Below, one piece after another: positions 27,436 to 40,336 of a DNA stretch of 64,000 bases. Position numbers and translations under genes: made by a program. Under the pieces are notes generated by a model. That model made no database searches and was not told the origin of the DNA. It saw nothing but the letters and a program-made list of their open reading frames with translations. How positions within the stretch are numbered: the stretch's first letter is position 1; each line of letters starts with the position of its first letter. The stretch comes from Noviherbaspirillum sedimenti (GTDB lineage Bacteria; Pseudomonadota; Gammaproteobacteria; Burkholderiales; Burkholderiaceae_D): assembly GCF_003590835.1 (NCBI RefSeq), contig NZ_QYUQ01000002.1, positions 2,604,001-2,668,000 of the forward strand, read 5' to 3'.

Positions 27436-29031
27436 ATGCCGCAATACATACTCGCGCTGGATCAGGGCACCACCAGTTCACGCGCCATCCTGTTCGATCA
27501 TGGCGGGCACATCCGCGGCTGCGCCCAGCAAGAGTTCCGGCAGATATTCCCGCAGCCAGGCTGGGTCGAGCACGATGCCAATGAAATCTGGGAAACCCAG
27601 CTCGCGGTGGCACGCCAGGTTCTGCGCGAAAATCAGCTGTCGCCCGCCGCAATTGCCGCCATTGGCATCAGCAACCAGCGCGAAACCACCGTGCTCTGGG
27701 ACCGCGTCACCGGCAAACCGGTCGCCAATGCCATCGTCTGGCAAGACCGGCGCACGGCCGCCGCCTGCGACGCGCTGCGGCAACGGGGCCTGGCCGATCT
27801 GGTGCAGGCCAAGACCGGCCTGGAGCTGGATGCCTATTTTTCCGCCACCAAGATTCAATGGCTGCTGGCGCATGTCGCAGGCGCCCGAGAGCGCGCAGAG
27901 CGCGGCGAACTCGCCTTCGGCACGATCGATTCCTGGCTCGCCTTCAAACTGACCGGCGCGCATGTCACCGACACCAGCAATGCCTCGCGCACCATGCTGT
28001 TCAACCTGCACAGCCTGCAGTGGGATGATGAACTGCTCGAGCTGCTGGATATTCCACGCGCCATCCTGCCGACCGTGGTCCCCGCCAATGCCAGGATCGG
28101 CCACTGCCACCCGGATTGCTTCGGCGCACCGGTGCTGCTGGCAGGCCTAGCCGGCGACCAGCAGGCAGCCACTTTCGGCCAGGCCTGCCACCACCCCGGC
28201 ATGGCCAAAAATACTTACGGCACGGGCTGTTTCATGCTGATGAATACGGGACATACTGCCATCCGCTCGCAAAACCGCCTGTTGTCCACTATCGGCTGGA
28301 CGCTCGAGGGGCGGTCGGGTGCCGACACCACCTACATGCTGGAAGGCAGTGTCTTCATGGCGGGTGCCACGATCCAGTGGCTACGAGATTGTTTGCAAAT
28401 TATCCAGCACGCATCCGAGGTGGAAGCCCTGGCCGGGTCGGTGGCCGACACTGGCGGCGTCATGCTGGTGCCGGCATTCGCCGGCCTCGGCGCGCCGCAT
28501 TGGGATCCCTATGCGCGCGGCACCCTGGTCGGCATGACCCGCGGTACCGGGCGCGCGCATATTGCGCGGGCGGCGCTGGAAAGCATCGCTTACCAGACTG
28601 CCGACGTACTGCAGGCCATGCAGGCCGATTCCGCGCTGCCCCTGAGTGAGTTGCGGGTCAATGGCGGAGCCGCCAGCAACAACCTTCTGATGCAATTCCA
28701 GGCCGACATTCTGGGCGTCCAGGTGGTGCGGCCAGCCGTGACCGAAACGTCGGCGCTCGGGGCGGCCTATCTGGCCGGTCTCGCGGTCGGCTTCTGGTCG
28801 TCACCGGAGGAATTGGCCACGCACTGGAGCATGGAACGGCGCTTCGAGCCCGCCATGGCTGCGGCGGAGAGCCAACTGCGACTGGCCAACTGGCGGCGCG
28901 CCGTCGAGCGATCCAAGGCGTGGCAATTTGACAATTCATGGTGGTTTTTATGCCCTGGATCATACTCAATGTGCGACGATCAGATTACTTTGTTATTTGT
29001 GAAATACCGACGTATTCCCTATCTTGAATGA
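27436..29031 (+). CDS. glpK: glycerol kinase
   Basis: Phosphorylates glycerol to glycerol-3-phosphate. FGGY motifs: [78 protein letters not shown] and [20 protein letters not shown] 27436 starts [11 protein letters not shown]. The protein is 531 aa, about 30 longer than usual: homologues end near AVERSKAW, while here the frame continues through an AT-rich tail with no family similarity (last ~33 residues). No glpF or glpD is adjacent. Confidence 0.95.
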   Translation: MPQYILALDQGTTSSRAILFDHGGHIRGCAQQEFRQIFPQPGWVEHDANEIWETQLAVARQVLRENQLSPAAIAAIGISNQRETTVLWDRVTGKPVANAIVWQDRRTAAACDALRQRGLADLVQAKTGLELDAYFSATKIQWLLAHVAGARERAERGELAFGTIDSWLAFKLTGAHVTDTSNASRTMLFNLHSLQWDDELLELLDIPRAILPTVVPANARIGHCHPDCFGAPVLLAGLAGDQQAATFGQACHHPGMAKNTYGTGCFMLMNTGHTAIRSQNRLLSTIGWTLEGRSGADTTYMLEGSVFMAGATIQWLRDCLQIIQHASEVEALAGSVADTGGVMLVPAFAGLGAPHWDPYARGTLVGMTRGTGRAHIARAALESIAYQTADVLQAMQADSALPLSELRVNGGAASNNLLMQFQADILGVQVVRPAVTETSALGAAYLAGLAVGFWSSPEELATHWSMERRFEPAMAAAESQLRLANWRRAVERSKAWQFDNSWWFLCPGSYSMCDDQITLLFVKYRRIPYLE

Positions 29032-29134
29032 CGCCATCAAAAAATTGCCATTTGCAAATATCTTTAATTTTTCGCAAATACGCTGCGTCAGACTTTCACC
29101 ATACTGTCTGAAAAAACTAATTGGGGAGGGGAAA

Positions 29135-29686
29135 ATGGCTAATTATCATCAGCGCTACACGCAATGTGCACTTTTCGCGCTATTCGTTTCCCTGCTTGCC
29201 CAGCACAGCCTTGCGCATGCAGCCTCCCGCTATGACCTAATGCCAACCGGCCAGATCAAAGTCGGCCGACTCGGCTTTCAATCGAAGTGGCAATCCCAAT
29301 GGTTGCAAAGCAAGGAGAGCTATCTGGGCGGCTACTGGGATGCCGCGCTATCCCGCGACTTATCGCCCGTCCCGCAAAACCTGCCCGGCTATTCCCCGAC
29401 AACTCAGGATCTCGGATTAGCCGCGGTATTGCGCTATCAACGCAATGACGGCAGCGGATTTTATGCGGAAGCCGGAACCGGACCGCAATACCAGTCGATT
29501 TCCTACAACCTGGCTGGTCGCCCGCAAGGCAGCCGCTTCGCCCTCAACACCCTGGCGGGTGTGGGCTTCGTCTGGAAAAATGGCGTGGATCTCGGCTTCA
29601 AGGCCATGCATGTCACGCGCGGGCAAGGTCGGGATGGCAATGAAGCCGCGAGCATGGTCGGTGTCGGCTTGCAGTATCGCTGGTAG
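29135..29686 (+). CDS. acyloxyacyl hydrolase-like outer-membrane protein (PagL-like, altered active site)
   Basis: A 183-aa protein with a signal peptide (cleavage after AHA, about residue 30) and a small beta-barrel pattern: KVGRLGFQSKW, YLGGYWDAALS, LRYQRNDGSGFYAEAGTG, and VGVGLQYRW at the end. The layout matches PagL lipid A 3-O-deacylases. The catalytic H-x-S-N of the family (HFSNGG-like) reads MHVTRGQ here, so the nucleophilic Ser is replaced by Thr and the Asn by Arg. A strong GGGGAGGGGAAA precedes ATG 29135. It may be inactive or altered in activity. Confidence 0.7.
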   Translation: MANYHQRYTQCALFALFVSLLAQHSLAHAASRYDLMPTGQIKVGRLGFQSKWQSQWLQSKESYLGGYWDAALSRDLSPVPQNLPGYSPTTQDLGLAAVLRYQRNDGSGFYAEAGTGPQYQSISYNLAGRPQGSRFALNTLAGVGFVWKNGVDLGFKAMHVTRGQGRDGNEAASMVGVGLQYRW

Positions 29687-29855
29687 GACATAGTGCACTC
29701 TGCACACCTGGGCACTTATTGGATAAAGGCCAGAGCAGTCTGCACAAATTATGTGCTAGACGCAGCCTAACCGGTGCAGCCTGGCCATCCCTTTCTGGCG
29801 ACATGCCAGCACTGGCATTCCCTAAAAAACCACTTCGCAAGCTCAAGGAGAACTA

Positions 29856-29933
29856 ATGTCGCTACTGAAGGTAAAGGCAGCTTTTGCTTCACAACTTAAT
29901 TTTTGCGTTTCAATTTTAATAATATCCAAATGA
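29856..29933 (+). CDS. 25-codon upstream ORF overlapping the porin 2 start
   Basis: ATG at 29856 has an excellent Shine-Dalgarno (AAGGAG, 29846-29851). Its TGA (29931-29933) overlaps the ATG of porin 2 (29930) in an ATGA junction. The porin itself has no Shine-Dalgarno, so its translation may depend on coupling to this ORF. The 25-aa product looks hydrophobic and unremarkable. It could instead be the remnant of the porin's own original leader. Not a recognised family. Confidence 0.5.
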   Translation: MSLLKVKAAFASQLNFCVSILIISK

Positions 29934-31102
29934 AAAATTCACTACTTGCGCTCACCATCCTGGGCACTTGCGCGACAACTGTTCAAGCACAGAGCAATCT
30001 TACGATCGGCGGCGTACTTCAAGCCAATGTGAAGAACTACAAGATCAGCAGCACTACTCGCCAAACCAGCAACGAACTGCGCATTGACGACGACTACGCT
30101 TCGCGCTTCTGGCTGTCCGGTACTGAAGATCTGGGCGGCGGTCTGAAAGCCCTGTTCTACGTGGAAAACCGTTTCAACACCGACGTTGGCACTGCTCAAG
30201 CAGCTACCGGCAACGGCCTGGGCAATGGCGAAACTTACGTCGGCATGAAAGGCCACTGGGGGCAAGTCACTGCCGGCAAGCATTCATGGATGTCAACCCA
30301 GGGCTTGACTACAGAGTATGTGTCCGCCTCCGGCAACTTGCTCGCCGTGCCGACCAGCATGCTTGCAACCTACTCCATTCTGAATCAGGCGGTCGGCAAT
30401 CTGGATACCACTCGTCGCGCCAATTCGGTCACTTACCGTTCGCCGGTCATTAGCGGCTTCAGCGGTATGGTCGGCATATCCACTGCCAGCGCTGCCAATG
30501 AAGGCACCGTTAACGGCAGGAACGATTACAGTGATGGCCGCGAATACTTCCTGCAAGGTGCCTACGCCAACGGCCCGCTGGCGTTAGCGCTGGCGTATCG
30601 CGACTTCACTGCGGAAGGGCGGGGCTCCTTCGTCACGAATGCCGGCGTCACGGCCTTTGTTCCCGGCACCGATGACAAGCAGTTGCGATTTACTGGCTCC
30701 TACAAGTTCGGCAGCCTCAAGTTGGGCATGATGGCCGACCGCGCCACTCGGGAAGCCGTCGGTGGCAGCAAGTCTTCTCGTACCGCATGGTCAATCCCGG
30801 TCAGCTATGCCATCGGCAACGGCACCATCCTGGGCAGCGTCACCAAGGCTGGCGACCTGTCTGTCGGCCATGCTGGCCTCGCGGCCAGCACTGGCAACGA
30901 TAGCGGCGCCAAGATGTACACCGTGGGCTACGACCAGGCCCTGTCCAAGCGCACCAACGTCGGCGTGTACTACAGCCGACTGGACAATGATGCGAACGGT
31001 GTCTATCAACCCTTCAATGCGGGCACTTCCTTCACCGGATCGAGTCTGGTCGCTGGCGAAACCGCTTCGACTTTTGCTTTGGGCGTAAAACACACCTTCT
31101 GA
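29930..31102 (+). CDS. Gram-negative porin (porin 2)
   Basis: A 390-aa outer-membrane porin, paralogue of porin 1. Signal peptide MKNSLLALTILGTCATTVQA, mature start QSNLTIGG, C-terminal ALGVKHTF. It shares long blocks with porin 1 (RQTSNELRIDDD, TEDLGGGLKALFYVENRF, GAKMYTVGYDQALSKRTNV) but differs in loops, with an insertion around GRGSFVTNAGVTAFVPG. No Shine-Dalgarno precedes ATG 29930; an overlapping upstream ORF may drive initiation. A strong terminator follows. Confidence 0.95.
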   Translation: MKNSLLALTILGTCATTVQAQSNLTIGGVLQANVKNYKISSTTRQTSNELRIDDDYASRFWLSGTEDLGGGLKALFYVENRFNTDVGTAQAATGNGLGNGETYVGMKGHWGQVTAGKHSWMSTQGLTTEYVSASGNLLAVPTSMLATYSILNQAVGNLDTTRRANSVTYRSPVISGFSGMVGISTASAANEGTVNGRNDYSDGREYFLQGAYANGPLALALAYRDFTAEGRGSFVTNAGVTAFVPGTDDKQLRFTGSYKFGSLKLGMMADRATREAVGGSKSSRTAWSIPVSYAIGNGTILGSVTKAGDLSVGHAGLAASTGNDSGAKMYTVGYDQALSKRTNVGVYYSRLDNDANGVYQPFNAGTSFTGSSLVAGETASTFALGVKHTF

Positions 31103-31144
31103 TTGTCCAGGGCTTGCCCCAGACGCAGAAGGTCGCAGTCTGAT

Positions 31145-31172
31145 AAAAATGGGCGCTACGGCGCCCATTTTT
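31145..31172 (+). terminator. intrinsic terminator of porin 2
   Basis: AAAAATGGGCGC (31145-31156) pairs perfectly with GCGCCCATTTTT (31161-31172) around a TACG loop. The symmetric A/T flanks make it bidirectional. Confidence 0.92.
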
Positions 31173-31327
31173 CAAACCGGGTGCTTACGTGGAAACCATG
31201 TGTTAGCTGATTCGAATGGCCCCTGCGGCAGAGCAAGGCAGCCTGAGGCAAGAAGTCGCCCCGATGGGGCCGCGGTGCAGAAGGTGCCTATCGCGGAACA
31301 GGAAGCAATGTCACGCACCGAAAATCC

Positions 31328-31368
31328 AAAGCGAAACGCCCCACGCTCTTTCGAGGGTGGGGCGTTTC
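31328..31368 (-). terminator. intrinsic terminator of the rRNA operon
   Basis: GAAACGCCCCAC (31333-31344) pairs with GTGGGGCGTTTC (31357-31368) and an inner CTC/GAG extends the stem. It lies about 10 bp past the 5S gene on the minus strand, with only a broken T-run after it. Confidence 0.8.
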
Positions 31369-31378
31369 TGGGGTAATA

Positions 31379-31493
31379 GCCTGACGATGACCTACTTTCA
31401 CACTGGTTGCAGCACTATCATCGGCGCGAAGTCGTTTCACGGTCCTGTTCGGGATGGGAAGGGGTGGTACCAACTTGCTATGGTCATCAGGCA
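31379..31493 (-). rRNA. rrf: 5S ribosomal RNA
   Basis: About 115 nt. On the minus strand it begins TGCCTGATGACCATAGC and contains GGTACCACCCCTTCCCATCCC and CCGAACAGGACCGTGAAACG, the universal 5S core, ending GGTCATCGTCAGGC, which pairs with the 5' end. It is the last gene of the rRNA operon. End points are set by the terminal helix and are good to a few bases. Confidence 0.95.
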
Positions 31494-31657
31494 TAACTTG
31501 TAGTGTCGCTTGTGGTGCCCGTTGACCTGGGCATCGCAAACAACGCAATCCGGGAAGAAGCAATAGTTCAGGGTACTACTTAATATTGGCGGTTGTGATT
31601 GCCAGAATCGATCATGGCATACACAGCTTACTCATCATCTATAACATCAAGGTTATA

Positions 31658-34532
<2,875 letters not shown>

Positions 34533-34831
34533 CTATAACGTTGATCTCTCGGTTTGTTCCCATTCCAAGAGACGTCATAGAGTTATTCTGAGTTTGTTGC
34601 GTTTGCCGTAATCCAGCCATTCTCGCTTGCGCGGGAACGCTTTCATACTTCGATGATTGATACAATCACAACCCACCAGTCTTTCCAATGCATTCCTGCA
34701 TCAGGCCAACTGATAAATTTCTTTACTATTACTTCTTCCAGATTGTTAAAGAACAAAACAGCCAATGGTCTTCTAAAAACCAAACCAGAGTCTCGTCATA
34801 CTGACTGACTGTGGTTTGACCTTTGTGAAAC
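34533..34831 (-). other. 23S-tRNA spacer with boxA antitermination site
   Basis: The spacer between tRNA-Ala and 23S. A boxA-like element TGTTCTTTAACA (complement of 34744-34755) lies about 210 nt upstream of 23S, where rRNA antitermination signals usually sit, and the 5' arm of the 23S processing stem is at its end. No other gene is seen. Confidence 0.6.
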
Positions 34832-34907
34832 TGGTGGAGGTTGACGGGATCGAACCGACGACCCCCTGCTTGCAAAGCAGGTGCTCTCCCAGCTGAGCTA
34901 AACCCCC
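34832..34907 (-). tRNA. tRNA-Ala (anticodon TGC)
   Basis: 76 nt including an encoded CCA. The minus strand reads GGGGGTTTAGCTCAGCTGGG through CTGCTTTGCAAGCAG (anticodon TGC) to GGTTCGATCCCGTCAACCTCCACCA; the acceptor arms pair. It lies in the 16S-23S spacer next to tRNA-Ile, the common arrangement. Confidence 0.97.
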
Positions 34908-34914
34908 GTATTCC

Positions 34915-34991
34915 TGGTGGGTCTGGTTGGGCTCGAACCAACGACCCCCGCGTTATCAACACGGTGCTCTAACCAGCTGAGCTACAGACCC
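34915..34991 (-). tRNA. tRNA-Ile (anticodon GAT)
   Basis: 77 nt including CCA. The minus strand reads GGGTCTGTAGCTCAGCTGGT through GTGTTGATAACGC (anticodon GAT) and ends GGTTCGAGCCCAACCAGACCCACCA. It is 7 bp upstream of tRNA-Ala within the rRNA spacer. Confidence 0.97.
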
Positions 34992-35094
34992 GCTTGATCA
35001 GACCTCAATTGCCCCGTGGTGCTGCGGGCACTGTTTTCTGTTCTCTTCAACTAACAGACCGATAAGTGTGAGCGCTCAACTTGCATGCATACTC

Positions 35095-36630
<1,536 letters not shown>

Positions 36631-36892
36631 AATCTCTGTTTTGTGTCCTTGCGGACAGGTTCCGAAGAACCGTCGCTCACTCAAAATACTGACAGGATCA
36701 ATCCTTGCGGACTGACCTATTTTCTTCTGTGCGAGCACTTGATATTTTAAGCTTGACGCTGGTTACCCAGCGCTGCACTCCATCAAGCGCCCACACTTAT
36801 CGGCTGTTAATTTTTAAAGAACTTGGTTTCTGCTCCGCCGTGTTATCAGCGTCGCTGCGAAGCGTTGTGTTCGTCAGCAGCAGAAAGATGAG

Positions 36893-36921
36893 ATTATGAC
36901 GTACTTTGAAGATTTCGTCAC
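36893..36921 (-). promoter_or_regulatory. probable rRNA operon promoter
   Basis: On the minus strand, GTGACG (36921-36916), a 17-bp spacer and CATAAT (36898-36893): each hexamer is one base off consensus. It gives a leader of about 255 nt before 16S. Further promoters may exist. Confidence 0.55.
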
Positions 36922-36957
36922 TACCCTTTTTCAGGGCAGTCTCACTTGAGACTCTCG

Positions 36958-36991
36958 CTCGGCACCCAAACTTTGAAATTCAGGTGCCGAG
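36958..36991 (-). terminator. strong inverted repeat after the enoyl-CoA hydratase gene
   Basis: CTCGGCACC (36958-36966) and GGTGCCGAG (36983-36991) form a perfect 9-bp stem with a 16-nt loop, starting 12 bp past the hydratase stop. A T-run is lacking, so it may be a terminator of another kind or protect the mRNA 3' end. Confidence 0.45.
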
Positions 36992-37003
36992 CCCGCTATT
37001 CTA

Positions 37004-37780
37004 CTACTTATTCGCAAAGTTGGGGGGACGCTTTTCGATAAAGGCGCGCATACCCTCTTTCTGGTCTTCGGTGCCGAATGTACTGTGGAACAGGCGCCGC
37101 TCGAATTGCACGCCCTCCGCCAGCGTGGATTCATAGGCACGGTTGATCGATTCCTTGACCATCATAACGATTGGCAACGACATCCCGGCGATGACAGTCG
37201 CCGCTGCAATTGCCTCGTCAATCAATTTATCCGCTGCAACGATACGCGATACCAGGCCGGCACGCTCGGCTTCGGCTGCATCCATCATGCGCGCCGTCAG
37301 GCACAAATCCATGGCCTTGGCCTTGGATACAGCCCGCGGCAGGCGCTGAGTACCGCCGGCACCGGGAATCGTCCCCAACTTGATTTCGGGTTGGCCGAAT
37401 TTGGCGCTGTCGGCGGCGATAATGAAGTCGCACATCATGGCCAGCTCGCAGCCGCCGCCGAGGGCATAGCCTGCGACCGCAGCGATCACTGGCTTGCGGA
37501 TGCGGCGAATCTGCTCCCAGTTGCGGGTGATGTAATCGCCCTTGTAGGCATCCATGTAACTGTAGCCGGCCATGGCGCCGATGTCGGCACCAGCGGCGAA
37601 GGCCTTTTCGCTGCCGGTCAAAACGATGCAACCAATCGCCTCATCAGCATCGAATTTTTGTAAAGCGATGCCCAACTCATCCATTAACTCATCGTTAAGC
37701 GCATTCAATGCTTTCGGGCGATTCAGGCGAATCAGGCCGACCTTGCCCTGCACTTCCACGAGGATATTCGCGTACTCCAT
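37004..37780 (-). CDS. enoyl-CoA hydratase
   Basis: A 258-aa crotonase-fold enzyme hydrating trans-2-enoyl-CoA in beta-oxidation. Motifs: [16 protein letters not shown], the oxyanion-hole [29 protein letters not shown], and [22 protein letters not shown] with the two catalytic Glu positions (E in the GGGCELA and PEIKLG segments). AAGGAG precedes ATG 37780. It ends close upstream of the rRNA promoter region, on the same strand. The exact chain-length preference is unknown. Confidence 0.95.
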   Translation of the reverse strand: MEYANILVEVQGKVGLIRLNRPKALNALNDELMDELGIALQKFDADEAIGCIVLTGSEKAFAAGADIGAMAGYSYMDAYKGDYITRNWEQIRRIRKPVIAAVAGYALGGGCELAMMCDFIIAADSAKFGQPEIKLGTIPGAGGTQRLPRAVSKAKAMDLCLTARMMDAAEAERAGLVSRIVAADKLIDEAIAAATVIAGMSLPIVMMVKESINRAYESTLAEGVQFERRLFHSTFGTEDQKEGMRAFIEKRPPNFANK

Positions 37781-38038
37781 CAGTTCTTCTCCTTATTTAC
37801 ACAGCATTAGCAAAATGTGATTTCCATGATTGTAGGCGATTGCACGTCGGGAATCGAGTTTGCGCAATCCGCCCGACGAACTGTCGTAACTTTTTGTGGC
37901 CGGTCAATTCGTGCATAGCCAGAACCCCTACCATCAGAAGCACTTTACTTATTTATCCGAAACCTAACAAATGCCGTGTCAAGTGGGTGGTCTCCTCGCG
38001 CTGCCGGCTTGCCAGGTGTACTGATCGGCCCTGCTCCC

Positions 38039-38437
38039 ATGTCATTTCATTTTTGGCTGTCTAAAATCTCTTCTGGCGCGACCTACATGGATGCCTTGCA
38101 TCATGATGTTATGGTGGCCTTGATGCGGCTGAGTACGGGAGTGGATCGGGAATTCCGCGAAGGCTACGATACCTTGTTGCACAAGGTGGAACGCATCTTC
38201 CGCGCGGAAGAGCGCTGGATGGAGGAAATCGGCTTTCCAGAATTAAAACACCACCGAGAGCAGCATGCCAGCATCCTGAGCGACCTGCTTCACGGCCGCG
38301 CGAGGATTGCTGGAGGTGACACCCAGTTCGGACGCCATATCATTGAAAATTTACTGCCGGAATGGCTACTTCTTCATTCGTCGACCATGGATAGCGCACT
38401 CGCCAGGGAATTGCGGGTGGCGACGCTGGCGCACTAG
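38039..38437 (+). CDS. hemerythrin-domain protein (bacteriohemerythrin)
   Basis: A small protein of about 132 aa predicted to bind O2 at a di-iron site. Ligand pattern: DALHHDVM (first His), LLHKVERIFRAEERWMEEIGFPELKHHREQHASIL (His, Glu, His, His region) and LPEWLLLHSSTMDSAL (last His and Asp). ATG 38039 (MSFHFW) is the likely start; longer and shorter starts are in frame and no clear Shine-Dalgarno distinguishes them. It stands alone on the plus strand, converging with mltA. Confidence 0.85.
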   Translation: MSFHFWLSKISSGATYMDALHHDVMVALMRLSTGVDREFREGYDTLLHKVERIFRAEERWMEEIGFPELKHHREQHASILSDLLHGRARIAGGDTQFGRHIIENLLPEWLLLHSSTMDSALARELRVATLAH

Positions 38438-38464
38438 CGGCGCCTTATGGCGACGCCAGGACGG

Positions 38465-39646
38465 TCAGCGCGCAGCTGGCATTTTTGGCAAGAGCACCCA
38501 CATCCGGCCAGCCTGCTTCATTTTCCCCGCACTCTCACCAGCCGCAGCACCATAACCCCAGAAAAAATCGGCGCGCACTGCACCACGGATCGCGCCGCCA
38601 GTATCTTGTGCCAGCATCAGGCGCTGTAACGACTGGCCGGAATTCGGCCGGGTAGTTGCCAGGAAGACCGGCGCGCCAAGGGGAATGAATTGCGGATCGA
38701 CAGCGATCGAGCGCTGCGAGGTGAGCGGCACACCCAACGCGCCCTTTGGCCCCAGCTGCGGGTCAGGCAGCTTTTCTTCCCTGAAAAAGACATAGCTGGG
38801 ATTTGCATTCAGCACTTCCTGTCGGCGCGCCGGGTTGGCAGCAACCCAGGCCTTGATGCTTTGCGCCGAGGCTTGGGCGAGCGTCATTTCACCTTTGTCG
38901 ACCAGGTAACGGCCAATCGATTTATAGGGATGGCCGTTTTGGTCGGCATAGGCCACCCGTACGGTTTCCTTGCTATCGGCCAACTGGACACGACCAGATC
39001 CCTGAACCTGCAGGAAGAAGGCTTCCACCGGGTCATCGACCCAGAGCAATTCCTTACCGGACAGGGAATTGGCTTGTTCCATGCCCCCGCGCGAAAGATA
39101 CGGGACGACCTTGCGCCCGATCACCTTGCCGCGCAGGCGCATGTTTTTCAATTCCGGATAAAGCGTCCCCATATCGATCACCAGCAAATCATCCGGCACG
39201 CCATGCAGCGGCGTCTGATAGGGTCCGCCTCGCTTGCGGGCACCGCGCAACAGCGGTTCGTAATAACCTGTCATCATGCCATTTTCGCTGCCATCGGCGT
39301 TGGCAACCCGGTGCGGCACCAGGAAACTCTCCAGGAATACGCGGATGGCATTGGCATCGGCCGCATTGACGTCGCGGGCGATTTCGCAAGGCTCTTTCCA
39401 GTCGGGTTTTTTAATCAGGACCTGGCACGAAACCAGGAAAGCCGGCCAGGCCTGGCGCAAATCGTCCTCTTGCCAGCCCGGCAGATCGGCAAAGGCGACC
39501 GGCTTGAGGGTTTCGACTGGAACCGGCTTGGCCGGCACAGGCTCAGGCAACCCCGGCCGGGTTTCGGGCGGAACAGTGGTGCACGCCAGCAAGCCGAAGG
39601 CGACGCAAAACGTGGATACGAGTAAACTGAGACGGTTATATTTCAT
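38465..39646 (-). CDS. mltA: membrane-bound lytic murein transglycosylase A
   Basis: A 393-aa outer-membrane lipoprotein cleaving the MurNAc-GlcNAc bond to form 1,6-anhydro-MurNAc, the substrate route to AnmK encoded at 4165. Lipobox LLAC at Cys 22. MltA domain: GMMTGYYEPLLRGA, VQGSGRVQL; then the C-terminal 3D domain with ADFFWGYGAAAGESAGKMKQ. It starts only 14 bp from the small membrane-protein ORF on the other strand. Confidence 0.95.
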   Translation of the reverse strand: MKYNRLSLLVSTFCVAFGLLACTTVPPETRPGLPEPVPAKPVPVETLKPVAFADLPGWQEDDLRQAWPAFLVSCQVLIKKPDWKEPCEIARDVNAADANAIRVFLESFLVPHRVANADGSENGMMTGYYEPLLRGARKRGGPYQTPLHGVPDDLLVIDMGTLYPELKNMRLRGKVIGRKVVPYLSRGGMEQANSLSGKELLWVDDPVEAFFLQVQGSGRVQLADSKETVRVAYADQNGHPYKSIGRYLVDKGEMTLAQASAQSIKAWVAANPARRQEVLNANPSYVFFREEKLPDPQLGPKGALGVPLTSQRSIAVDPQFIPLGAPVFLATTRPNSGQSLQRLMLAQDTGGAIRGAVRADFFWGYGAAAGESAGKMKQAGRMWVLLPKMPAAR

Positions 39647-39660
39647 GATGGGTCAAAACA

Positions 39661-39804
39661 ATGTGGCTGTTGCTGCTGGAGGCCGGCGTGGCCTTGTTTC
39701 TTCTGGTATTTATCGTGTGGTGGACCATGCCGTCGGCAAAAAAGCCAAATCCGCCCGCGCAGAAGCGGGAAGAACTGGCGTCATCGAAAGACCAGGAATC
39801 CTGA
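39661..39804 (+). CDS. small single-pass membrane protein (47 aa)
   Basis: A short ORF too small for usual cut-offs: MWLLLLEAGVALFLLVFIVWW forms one hydrophobic helix, followed by a Pro/Lys/Glu-rich hydrophilic tail (KKPNPPAQKREELASSKDQES). The codon use and the helix-plus-charged-tail design argue for a real gene. It is divergent from mltA with 14 bp between starts, and its TGA abuts the TGA of apaG on the other strand, the two stops forming the palindrome TGATCA (39802-39807). No strong Shine-Dalgarno. Function unknown. Confidence 0.6.
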   Translation: MWLLLLEAGVALFLLVFIVWWTMPSAKKPNPPAQKREELASSKDQES

Positions 39805-40179
39805 TCAGTGCAAGGTGCGCGGCAAGGATAAAACAAATTCAGGAATCTTGACGGTGAATTGCTCGCCGTCTTCGGCAACGCAAAAATATTCGCCGGCCAT
39901 TGAGCCTTGCGGGGTTTTGAGGGTGGCGCCGCTGGTGTATTCGAATTGTTCGCCCGGCTGCAGCAAGGGCTGCTGGCCGACGACGCCGAGTCCGCGCACT
40001 TCTTCGATCTGGTTGGTGGCGTCGGTGATGACCCAGTGACGGGAAATCAGCTGAGCCGCTACCGTGCCGGTGTTTTTGATCGTGATCGCATAGGCGAACG
40101 CGTATTTGGAACGGTCGGGTTCGGACTGGTCTTCCAGGTGGCGCGTGCGCACCGATACCGTCATTTCATAAGATGCCAT
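39805..40179 (-). CDS. apaG: Co2+/Mg2+ efflux protein ApaG
   Basis: A 124-aa ApaG-fold (fibronectin III-like) protein. It reads TVSVRTRHLEDQSEPDRSKYAFAYAITIKNTG, LISRHWVITDATN, VRGLGVVGQQPLLQPGEQFEYTSGATLKTPQGSMAGEYF, all diagnostic. ATG 40179 with CGAGGAATGT gives the family length; the longer frame upstream is spurious. Its physiological role is uncertain despite the traditional name. Convergent with the small membrane-protein gene. Confidence 0.95.
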   Translation of the reverse strand: MASYEMTVSVRTRHLEDQSEPDRSKYAFAYAITIKNTGTVAAQLISRHWVITDATNQIEEVRGLGVVGQQPLLQPGEQFEYTSGATLKTPQGSMAGEYFCVAEDGEQFTVKIPEFVLSLPRTLH

Positions 40180-40336
40180 ACATTCCTCGGTGATCCGCCT
40201 CATGCAGTTCGTGCAAGTTTGGCGTGTTTGCGATGCAAACCATGCAAATTCATTAAATGATTGCACACCAAATTCCGCCATGATGCAAGGAATTATCGCA
40301 AGCACGGCGGTAAAATAGCGGATTCTTTGAAAGACC

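Larger units (their letters stand above)
36631..37003 (-). other. rRNA operon leader and promoter region (no protein gene)
   Basis: A 373-bp gene-free stretch between 16S and the enoyl-CoA hydratase gene. It holds the rRNA promoter, a boxA-like GTTCTTTAAA (complement of 36813-36822), sequence likely to form the 16S processing stem, and, near its far end, a strong inverted repeat next to the hydratase stop. Confidence 0.7.
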
